From positions 1-11,679 of the forward strand of contig MVCZ01000040.1 in NCBI GenBank assembly GCA_002049825.1: a stretch of 11,679 nucleotides of DNA, given 5' to 3'. Positions 6,827 through 11,679 of the stretch are shown piece by piece; the stretch's first letter is position 1; each line of letters begins with the position of its first letter. The stretch is from Candidatus Zhuqueibacterota bacterium 4484_188 (GTDB lineage Bacteria; Calditrichota; Calditrichia; RBG-13-44-9). Under the pieces are notes generated by a model, which was not told where the DNA came from, made no database searches, and worked only from the letters and a program-made list of their open reading frames with translations. The translations under genes were made by a program, and so were the position numbers.

Positions 6827-6900
6827 CCCTTCGACTACCTGTCTGCCGGGGCAGCCAGGCAGGCGCTCAGGATAAACCCTTCGACTCTGCTCAGGATGAA
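6827..6900. repeat. Tandem pair of CCCTTCGACT...GCTCAGGAT repeats
   Basis: CCCTTCGACT occurs at 6827-6836 and again at 6877-6886. Each copy is followed by GCTCAGGAT-R-AA, at 6865-6876 and 6889-6900. In the second copy the two halves lie 2 nt apart; in the first they are separated by 28 nt containing a hairpin. The second copy resembles a short repeat often seen between genes of environmental bacteria; that resemblance is from memory, not from a search. Confidence 0.7.
6838..6859. repeat. Hairpin inserted in the first repeat copy
   Basis: CCTG-t-CTGC, loop CGGG, GCAG-c-CAGG forms an 8-pair stem with one mismatch and a 4-base loop. The trailing CAGG repeats once more at 6860-6863. It has no adjoining T run on either strand, so a role as an intrinsic terminator is unlikely. 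Confidence 0.6.
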
Positions 6901-7023
6901 ATCGAATTCGGTTTTTTACTATCTCATTACCAATGCTCACAAATTAGAGCCACAATTTGCCGGCATCCGCCGTGGACAGTTACAGCCGGAATATCAGTCA
7001 GCCGATGACAATCAGTCTGAAAT

Positions 7024-7260
7024 TTACGCCGGGTCCCAGATGACCAGTAGGACAGCGCCGGTTTTAGAAGTATAGGGACCGTGCGAAGTCTGCGCCGGGA
7101 TGAGTTGGTAAGTGCCGGCGCCGTAGGTCTTTCCGTTCGCCTCATATTCGCCTTCTAACACAAAATGCTGTTCGGTGCGAATGTGGGTGTGTCCCTCCAG
7201 GTCGAAACCGGCAGGCAGTTTCAGCAGAATAGTGCGCGCCATCCTGCCATTCCATTTCAT
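7024..7260 (-). CDS. Cupin-domain protein, start region frameshifted
   Basis: The 78 residues read from ATG 7260 contain a full small cupin. Motif 1 is GFDLEGHTHIRTEQHFVLEG with ligands H24, H26 and E30, and motif 2 is GAGTYQLIPAQTSHGPY with H60; the end is VLLVIWDPA. All expected metal ligands are present, so the barrel looks functional. ATG 7260 has no ribosome site. Upstream, ATG 7285 has an excellent AGAGGAG site and encodes MKENFLNTDEMEWQDG, which looks like the usual N-terminus of this cupin group, but in the other frame (a +1 shift is needed at about 7240-7248). In its own frame that start runs into an early stop. A small indel or deletion has therefore probably broken the gene, or the sequence has an error. 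The gene lies 84 nt after the VOC gene in the same operon. Function unknown. Confidence 0.7.
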   Translation of the reverse strand: MKWNGRMARTILLKLPAGFDLEGHTHIRTEQHFVLEGEYEANGKTYGAGTYQLIPAQTSHGPYTSKTGAVLLVIWDPA

Positions 7261-7293
7261 CGGTGTTCAAAAAATTTTCCTTCATTTTTCTAT

Positions 7294-7300
7294 CTCCTCT
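7294..7300 (-). promoter_or_regulatory. Strong ribosome binding site for the frameshifted cupin start
   Basis: On the minus strand AGAGGAG lies 8 nt before ATG 7285. It argues that 7285, not 7260, was the original start of the cupin gene, and that the frame break lies inside the first 16 or so codons. Confidence 0.65.
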
Positions 7301-7369
7301 CTGAGTCGTGTTATTATTTATACGACCGTTCCGGTTTTTAATGTCCGGTAATCTACGGATACATTGTAT

Positions 7370-7792
7370 TTAGCCCTGTGAACCGGAGTCAGAATCGTTA
7401 CTCCGTTCTTTTATCTCGAATAGATTTCCGTCAAAATCCCGGATAAAAACCGTTTGACCACCATTGCGTGGAATGACGATTCTCTCGATCCCGGATTCGG
7501 CACATTGGTGCAGAAACTGCTCCCGGTTTTTGATTTCAAAACAAATGTGGTTGATGACCGGAACCTGGAGTTGGTCCCTGTCGCTGAGAAAAACTTCAAT
7601 CCGGTAATTGGCGTTTGCAAAAACAATTGCCCGCAGCGGTTGTCTGGTTCCGAAAATTTTAAAAGCCAGTTCAGCGTCGAGGGTAAACCGATACTGTTTT
7701 TCCAGACCCAATAGTTCGCCGTAAAAAATATCCGCATTTTTTTCCGAACGGTTCCACAGTGCAACGTGGTTGATCCTGATTCTATTTTCCAT
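7370..7792 (-). CDS. VOC-superfamily (glyoxalase/dioxygenase-fold) protein
   Basis: The protein has 140 residues in two beta-alpha-beta-beta-beta modules. The four metal-ligand positions of glyoxalase I/methylmalonyl-CoA-epimerase-type enzymes are all present: H9 in INHVAL, E66 in YRIEVF, H82 in INHICFEI and E126 in FDGNLFEIKE. A metal-dependent isomerase, lyase or dioxygenase is therefore likely. The paired cysteines of the C-As lyase ArsI are not seen, so that assignment is not supported. The last ten residues (NDSDSGSQG) are polar and probably disordered. The start ATG has AAGGA 8 nt upstream and follows the permease stop by 12 nt, so the gene belongs to the same operon as the permease halves and the cupin. 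Confidence 0.82.
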   Translation of the reverse strand: MENRIRINHVALWNRSEKNADIFYGELLGLEKQYRFTLDAELAFKIFGTRQPLRAIVFANANYRIEVFLSDRDQLQVPVINHICFEIKNREQFLHQCAESGIERIVIPRNGGQTVFIRDFDGNLFEIKERSNDSDSGSQG

Positions 7793-7804
7793 TCTTCTTT
7801 TCCT

Positions 7805-8317
7805 TTATAAAACTTTCCTGCCGGTAATTTTTTCTACAGCCCAGCCGTTGATCCCCGCAAAAAGAATCATCAGCACGGTTAAGGTGACGGTGAAACTTAT
7901 ACCGAAATAGTAAATCATCATCGGTAACAACGGTATTTTAACTGCGCGGTTGTACAGAAAAATTGTGATCAGGCTGTTTATCATCCCTTTCTCGCGCAGG
8001 TCTGCCAGCAGGGGGTACCACACGTAAATGGGACCGGTGGAGATGACACCTGCCACGGTAGCGAGCAGAATGCCTTTGAAGCCGGATTCCTGTCCCAGGT
8101 GCCGGACTATTTTTTTTGGTTTCAAATATAAGTTAATCACAAATATCAGGAGAAAAACGCCTGCCAGCACCGGAATCATTTTTTTGAGTAATTTTAAAAA
8201 TTGGAGGGCTGCCCGGTTAAATAGGTCTGGCGCAAATAAAAAAAGAAACAGGTAGGTCAGCACAACCGCCGACAATAAATACCAGGAGAGGTATGATTTT
8301 TTGTTTTTCTTTTTCAT
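7805..8317 (-). CDS. Half-size permease (COG0701/DUF318 type), second subunit
   Basis: This 170-residue protein has a basic N-terminus (MKKKNKKS) and about four to five hydrophobic segments. It contains GVISTGPIYVWYPLLADLREKG, the signature loop of the predicted permease family COG0701 (UPF0718/ArsP-like). Full-size members are about 300-350 residues with two such halves. Here the halves are separate genes, this one starting 10 nt after the stop of the other, with AAGG overlapping that stop. The two products presumably form one transporter. ArsP relatives export trivalent organoarsenicals, while other members have unknown substrates. No cysteine appears in this subunit. The substrate is therefore open. 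Confidence 0.72.
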   Translation of the reverse strand: MKKKNKKSYLSWYLLSAVVLTYLFLFLFAPDLFNRAALQFLKLLKKMIPVLAGVFLLIFVINLYLKPKKIVRHLGQESGFKGILLATVAGVISTGPIYVWYPLLADLREKGMINSLITIFLYNRAVKIPLLPMMIYYFGISFTVTLTVLMILFAGINGWAVEKITGRKVL

Positions 8318-8327
8318 GAATTTTGCC

Positions 8328-8792
8328 TTACTCCAGAATCAGCAGCGTTAAAATGGCGATAAGAATTGAAGACACAAACGCCAGAAGATTCCGAACGGTG
8401 GCAAATTTTTTCCCCAGCGTGAGTGCCTCTGCCGGAAACTGCACGATTCCCACAGTCACCCAACTCACAATAAAGGCTGTGACCGCCGGCAGGCTGATTC
8501 CCTGGCGTTGGAGTTCTCCGCCAATAATGTAGCTGGTCAACGGGGTACCGGAAGAAATGCTGCCGGCAATCGAACCGATTAACGGATCGAGAAAGCGATT
8601 GCCAGTGAATAACTTCTCTACCGCGGCTGCCGGTATGAGTGTGAGAACCAGCGAAATCAGTAATAAAACACTCAAAATAACCGGCACGCTCTGGAAAATA
8701 TTGTTACCGGTTTTTTCCAGGGCAAGGCGAACCTCACTCATCTCCGGTACATCTGTTTGTCGCCCGGTTTTTTTTCTGTTCCCGTTTTTCAC
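8328..8792 (-). CDS. Half-size permease (COG0701/DUF318 type), first subunit
   Basis: This 154-residue protein starts at GTG 8792; an in-frame TAG lies 18 nt upstream. It has a charged cytoplasmic N-terminus of about 33 residues, then hydrophobic spans near 35-57, 67-92, 98-117 and 131-153. The GSISSGTPLTSYIIGGELQRQG loop parallels GVISTGPIYVWYPLLADLREKG in the next gene, so the two proteins are complementary halves of one COG0701-type permease. AGGAG lies 12 nt before GTG, a long spacing. It follows the thioredoxin reductase by 66 nt on the same strand, hinting at a thiol-linked or redox-linked transport role. That link is inferred only from position. Confidence 0.72.
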   Translation of the reverse strand: MKNGNRKKTGRQTDVPEMSEVRLALEKTGNNIFQSVPVILSVLLLISLVLTLIPAAAVEKLFTGNRFLDPLIGSIAGSISSGTPLTSYIIGGELQRQGISLPAVTAFIVSWVTVGIVQFPAEALTLGKKFATVRNLLAFVSSILIAILTLLILE

Positions 8793-8858
8793 AGCTAAAA
8801 TTGACTCCTATTGATTTTTGCGGTCGGTATTTTTGCCGCGTTTCAGTATTTCGTTTTT

Positions 8859-9836
8859 TTAAGAATTGTTTTTTAGATTTTCGATATATCGTTCGGCAGA
8901 TACCGCGGCAACCGAACCGTCGGCGACTGCTGTAGTAATCTGGTATAAATTTTTATCCCGCACATCGCCGGCAGCAAACACACCGGGAAGAGAAGTTGCC
9001 ATTTGCGCGTCGGTTTCGATATAACCGTATTTATCCAGTTTCACCGCTCCTTTCAGGAAAGCGGTGGTCGGCTGCAGCCCAATGTAAACAAAAACACCCT
9101 GCACGGGCAGACGCTCGGTTTTACCGGTGGCGCGGTTCCGAATCTGAATTCCGTTTACCCGCTCCTTGCCCTCGATGGCAACCACTTCGGTGTTCAGGTG
9201 GCATTCCACATTGGGGTGCTGTTGAACCCTTTCGACCAGAATTTTTTCGGCTTTGATTTCCGGCAAATATTCGATGAAATGAATTTTATTGACATATTTT
9301 AAGATGAACAACCCTTCCTGCAGTCCGGAATTACCGCAGCCAACCACGGCAATATCGGAGTTAGCGAAGAAAGCGGCATCGCAGGTGGCGCAAAATGAGA
9401 CCCCGCGCCCGATGAACTGTTTCTCTCCCGGTACTCCTAATTTTTTGGGAGTCGTTCCGGTGGCAATAATCACCGCTTTTGCCCGGATGTCTTTTCCCTG
9501 GAAGCGTAAGCGCTTGGGCGTGCCGGTGAAGTCGAAATCTTCCAGTGTGCCGATGGCAATGTGAGCGCCGAAATGTTTCGCCTGCTGCTGCATCCGCTCC
9601 GACAGGGTGTGCCCGCTAATGCCCTCCGGGAAACCAGGGTAGTTCTCGATTTTATCGGTAGTTTCTACTTCGCCGCCAACCACTTCTTTCTCCAGCACCA
9701 GCGTGGAGAGTTTCCCCCTGCCGGTGTAGATGGCGGCGGTCAGTCCGGCGGGACCGGCACCGATAATTACCACATCGTATTCGTCCTGTATGCTGTCCGT
9801 CGGTTTCTCGGACAAATTAAACAGTAATGATTCCAT
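8859..9836 (-). CDS. Thioredoxin-reductase-like flavoprotein with atypical pyridine-nucleotide site
   Basis: Using ATG 9836 the protein has 325 residues. It shows the FAD motif GAGPAG (26-31), the redox disulfide C149-A-T-C152, a second glycine motif VVGCGNSG (164-171) and the FAD-closing AGDVRDK near the end. In NADPH-dependent TrxB the strand after the second motif ends in HRRxxxR. The same positions here read E189-Y-L-P-E-I-K195, so NADPH binding is unlikely; NADH or another electron donor is possible. The longer reading from 9890 adds 18 residues without support, whereas 9836 has GGAGAGG 7 nt upstream. The gene sits between a DUF59 protein and the split permease, and no thioredoxin gene is in the window. 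Confidence 0.88.
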   Translation of the reverse strand: MESLLFNLSEKPTDSIQDEYDVVIIGAGPAGLTAAIYTGRGKLSTLVLEKEVVGGEVETTDKIENYPGFPEGISGHTLSERMQQQAKHFGAHIAIGTLEDFDFTGTPKRLRFQGKDIRAKAVIIATGTTPKKLGVPGEKQFIGRGVSFCATCDAAFFANSDIAVVGCGNSGLQEGLFILKYVNKIHFIEYLPEIKAEKILVERVQQHPNVECHLNTEVVAIEGKERVNGIQIRNRATGKTERLPVQGVFVYIGLQPTTAFLKGAVKLDKYGYIETDAQMATSLPGVFAAGDVRDKNLYQITTAVADGSVAAVSAERYIENLKNNS

Positions 9837-9843
9837 ATTAAAA

Positions 9844-9850
9844 CCTCTCC
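9844..9850 (-). promoter_or_regulatory. Ribosome binding site of the thioredoxin-reductase-like gene
   Basis: GGAGAGG on the minus strand lies 7 nt before ATG 9836. It supports this start over the 18-residue longer reading. Confidence 0.65.
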
Positions 9851-9926
9851 AAAATATGTTGTCACAAACTACGAAAGAAATTGTTCGCAATCATTCAATC
9901 ATAAGATACCGGCAAAAATACCGCTT

Positions 9927-10226
9927 TTAAATTGATCCTTTCCACCGGGCTTGTGCCATCTGGAAAAAATTATTTTTTGCCTGGTCGGTCATCTCAAAAA
10001 ATTCGACTTCCATTTTCAGACCCAGGTTTTCAATGGGTTGGCGCAGGCTATCGCTGAGCGCCACCTGCACCATTTCCGGAATACCCAGTGTGGGCAGTGC
10101 CATCGCCACGGTGGCGGTTTGTCCCTGAACCGAAATATCCAGAATCATACCCAGTTCCACCAGCGTGGCGGCAATCTCCGGATGTTCCACCTTCTCAATC
10201 GCCTGGTAAACTTCTTCTCTGGTCAT
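9927..10226 (-). CDS. DUF59/MIP18-family protein without the usual cysteine
   Basis: The 99-residue protein has the MIP18 pattern: helix EEVYQAIEKV, EHPEI, LVELGMILDISV, a strand VAMALP and a helix MVQVALSDSLRQPIENL. Relatives such as SufT and PaaD assist iron-sulfur cluster assembly or insertion and carry a cysteine in a PxxPGCP-like loop. Here that loop reads PTLGIPE and the protein has no cysteine, so a classical cluster-carrier role through that residue is excluded. It appears to be the first gene of the 7.0-10.2 kb minus-strand operon, 90 nt upstream of the thioredoxin-reductase-like gene. I saw no clear promoter in the A/T-rich DNA upstream. Confidence 0.75.
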   Translation of the reverse strand: MTREEVYQAIEKVEHPEIAATLVELGMILDISVQGQTATVAMALPTLGIPEMVQVALSDSLRQPIENLGLKMEVEFFEMTDQAKNNFFQMAQARWKGSI

Positions 10227-10526
10227 GTCTTACTCTCACTTTTTTTGTCTATCTGTTATTTACCCTAATTTGATGCAGAGAAATCGAAAAGTATACAGGC
10301 AATTTAAAATTAGTCTCAATTTAAACGAAAGGGGGTTATGGAGGAATGGATTTTTTGAAGCGGTGAATATTTTCGTCGTCGATATGGCAACACCCTCCTT
10401 TGTAAGCAGGGAAAAAAAGGGAGTGGTGGCAGAAATCAGCGAAGGGTTTTCCACAATGGGCATCGCTTGTTCAGAAGGCTCCTCCGTTTATCTCCTGAAC
10501 CTATAGAAACAGCGACATGGACTGTC

Positions 10527-10546
10527 ATTCCTGTGAAGGCAGGAAT
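10527..10546. repeat. ATTCCTG hairpin of a short dispersed-type repeat
   Basis: ATTCCTG, a 6-base loop TGAAGG, then CAGGAAT form a perfect 7-pair stem. The surrounding ATGGA (10517-10521) and TCCAT (10546-10550) can extend it around a bulge. It resembles the GTCATTCC...GGAATCCA repeats found between genes in many environmental genomes, by memory only. No T run follows on either strand. Confidence 0.6.
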
Positions 10547-10585
10547 CCATAGAGTAAAAGTCTTTTGGTGCACAGCGGCGTGTGT

Positions 10586-10782
10586 ACATCCCCCTTAATC
10601 CCCCTTCGAAGTGGGCTTTCTCCCCGGTTTTTTGTGTGGAAAGAGAAATACAGTATGAGCAGACACTTTTTTTTAACCGTATGTGGACATAAACTTCTTG
10701 TTTTCAAGGAGGAACACTTCCCGCAAGCTCCCCCTTTTCCCCGAAGGGACTCCTTTGGAGGAAGGGGGATTAAGGGGGATGT
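10586..10782. repeat. 197-bp element with 22-bp perfect terminal inverted repeats
   Basis: The left end (10586-10607) begins ACATCCCCCTTAATCCCC and is exactly complementary in reverse to the right end (10761-10782), which finishes GGGGGATTAAGGGGGATGT. The 153-bp middle shows no protein-family pattern. Inside the right end, TCCCCCTT (10729-10736) can also pair with AAGGGGGA (10762-10769), and CTCC-TTT-GGAG forms a small inner hairpin. The layout resembles a miniature inverted-repeat element. A target-site duplication is not evident: TGTGT flanks the left end and AAAGA the right. Confidence 0.7.
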
Positions 10783-11020
10783 AAAGAAAATTCTCCATTG
10801 TAACTCCAATACTCTATTCCTCCCGTGTTCTTCTTACTTCGATGGACTAATTATTTCTATCCAAATTATTTTGCCAAATTCGTCTGCCGATGCGTTTGCA
10901 TTGATTGAAAATCAGCGAATCTTTTCCCGGTCTTCTGCATCAAAGAATGGCGGTAAAGAAACCCTGGAAAACAGGAACGGCTTTCATGGCTGAAGCAAAT
11001 CGAACCGATGGATAGTAAGC

Positions 11021-11679
11021 ATGAATCAAAAATTAGACAGATCGGTTAAACGGAATTTCTGGGCATTTTTCTTTCACGGCATTTTTCTGAATATCGCCGG
11101 GGTTTTCTCGCAAATCACTACCATTCAATCTTCCTTTGTTTACCTGCTCACCGGTTCGTCGCTGCTTTCCGGGGTGCTGTTCACCGCCAACCGCATCGGT
11201 CTTATCCTGCCGCAGATGTTTTTTGCACCGATTATCCAGAAACGGCGGTTTAAGAAAATCTTCCTGCTACTGGCGGTGCTCATTCGTGCGGTGAGCTGGC
11301 TGATTATAGGACTGCTTACATTCTTCTGGGGTCAATCGCATCCCGGGTTTGTTACCGTGACTTTCTTTGCGTTCACCCTCCTGTTTTTCCTTGCCGGCGG
11401 AATGGGCGACGTGACCTACTACGACGTGCTCGCCAAATCCATTCCGGTTGGGATTCGCGGCAAATTATTCGGCTGGCGCTTTTTTGTCGGGGGTCTGCTC
11501 AGTATCGCTGCCGGCTACCTGACCAAAATTATCTTAGGCGCTTCACCCGATTTCTTCCGCAATTACGGCTATTTATTTCTGCTCACCTCATTGAGCATGT
11601 TTATTGCCTTTTTCGGTTTTTACTCCCTGAAAGAGCCGCCCGGGCAGGCAAAAACGGAAAAGAAATACCTGCGCAGGAT
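11021..11679 (+). CDS. Major facilitator superfamily transporter, N-terminal part
   Basis: The frame opens at ATG 11021 and runs off the window after 219 residues; an in-frame TGA at 10991 bounds the start. Hydrophobic spans near 14-30, 47-72, 79-103, 110-127, 151-172 and 184-202 suggest the first six membrane helices. A basic QKRRFKK cytoplasmic loop (73-79) sits between helices 2 and 3, and SIPVGIRGKLFGWRF (140-154) lies before helix 5, as in MFS proteins of unknown specificity. The residues after 203 are charged and would begin the central loop. No Shine-Dalgarno precedes the start. It is divergent from the DUF59 operon and separated from it by the repeat region, so it is probably transcribed independently. 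Confidence 0.75.
   Translation, partial: MNQKLDRSVKRNFWAFFFHGIFLNIAGVFSQITTIQSSFVYLLTGSSLLSGVLFTANRIGLILPQMFFAPIIQKRRFKKIFLLLAVLIRAVSWLIIGLLTFFWGQSHPGFVTVTFFAFTLLFFLAGGMGDVTYYDVLAKSIPVGIRGKLFGWRFFVGGLLSIAAGYLTKIILGASPDFFRNYGYLFLLTSLSMFIAFFGFYSLKEPPGQAKTEKKYLRR

Larger units (their letters stand above)
6763..7023 (-). other. Intergenic region between cupin and methyltransferase operons
   Basis: The 261 bp hold no convincing gene. The middle carries two copies of a short environmental-type repeat (6827-6900), one of them interrupted by a hairpin. The minus-strand hairpin is not followed by a T run, so it is not a standard terminator. I could not identify a clear -35/-10 pair for the methyltransferase operon, though one would be expected here. 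Confidence 0.5.
10227..11020. other. Gene-poor region with several repeat elements
   Basis: About 0.8 kb lies between the divergent DUF59 and MFS genes. The open frames here read low-complexity peptides made by repeats and show no protein-family pattern, so none is called. From left to right I see A/T-rich DNA next to the DUF59 start, which probably holds its promoter; an imperfect complementary pair of CCCTCC and GGGAG tracts at about 10391-10427; a small hairpin at 10527-10546; and a 197-bp element with perfect inverted ends (10586-10782). The last 238 bp before the MFS gene show nothing recognisable. Confidence 0.55.

Noticed and set aside
6838..6859. Intrinsic terminator between the cupin and methyltransferase genes
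   Set aside because: The stem is good, but no T run follows it on either strand.
7370..7792. ArsI C-As lyase
   Set aside because: The VOC fold and metal ligands are present, but the cysteine pair that binds the arsenical is absent.
10225..10506. Open reading frame of 93 codons on the plus strand next to the DUF59 start
   Set aside because: It overlaps the DUF59 start region, shows no domain pattern and runs through a repeat-like tract, so it is probably non-coding.
10525..10993. Long open frames on both strands across the inverted-repeat element
   Set aside because: Their peptides (for example TSPLIPLRSG) are translations of C-rich repeat DNA and look alike on both strands. This is what an inverted repeat produces, not a gene.
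10986..11015. Nine-codon leader peptide (MAEANRTDG) just before the MFS gene
   Set aside because: It has a modest AGGA site and ends 5 nt before the MFS ATG, but an ORF this short is expected by chance and shows no attenuator features.

Overview
The window reads as ordinary bacterial chromosome with tightly packed genes, short gaps and Shine-Dalgarno sites. The content suggests an anaerobic or facultatively anaerobic environmental bacterium: an iron-sulfur/flavin ene-reductase, a radical SAM enzyme, a NifX-like cofactor protein, and a flavin thioredoxin reductase lacking the NADPH signature. Its intergenic repeats resemble those of large environmental genomes. I cannot fix the phylum from sequence alone.

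Layout. (1) Positions 1-2433, plus strand: the 3' end of a radical SAM protein, a NifX-like protein, a sirtuin joined out of frame to a half-size TauE/SafE transporter, and a metallo-beta-lactamase-fold hydrolase. (2) Positions 2430-6762, minus strand: a tight run of three different class I SAM methyltransferases, one membrane methyltransferase of the isoprenylcysteine/phospholipid type, and a 620-residue 2,4-dienoyl-CoA-reductase-like flavoenzyme. The two strands converge with overlapping stop codons at 2430-2433. (3) Positions 6763-7023: a short repeat region. (4) Positions 7024-10226, minus strand, in transcription order: DUF59/MIP18 protein, thioredoxin reductase, two half-size permeases of the COG0701 type, a VOC-fold protein, and a cupin whose start appears frameshifted. 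(5) Positions 10227-11020: about 0.8 kb without a convincing gene, holding several repeats including a 197-bp element with 22-bp perfect terminal inverted repeats. (6) From 11021 to the window end, plus strand: the start of a major facilitator superfamily (MFS) transporter.

How the genes may work together. The 7.0-10.2 kb block looks like a redox and transport operon. The 2.4-6.8 kb block looks like a small-molecule or lipid methylation and reduction operon, with a GTG start overlapping the upstream stop and gaps of 9-37 nt. The substrates are not readable from the sequence. The strongest oddities are the sirtuin/TauE junction, where both gene ends seem to be missing; a thioredoxin reductase in which the NADPH-phosphate-binding HRRxxxR positions read E-Y-L...K; the frameshifted cupin start; and the methyltransferase cluster. 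I saw no CRISPR array, tRNA, rRNA or transposase.
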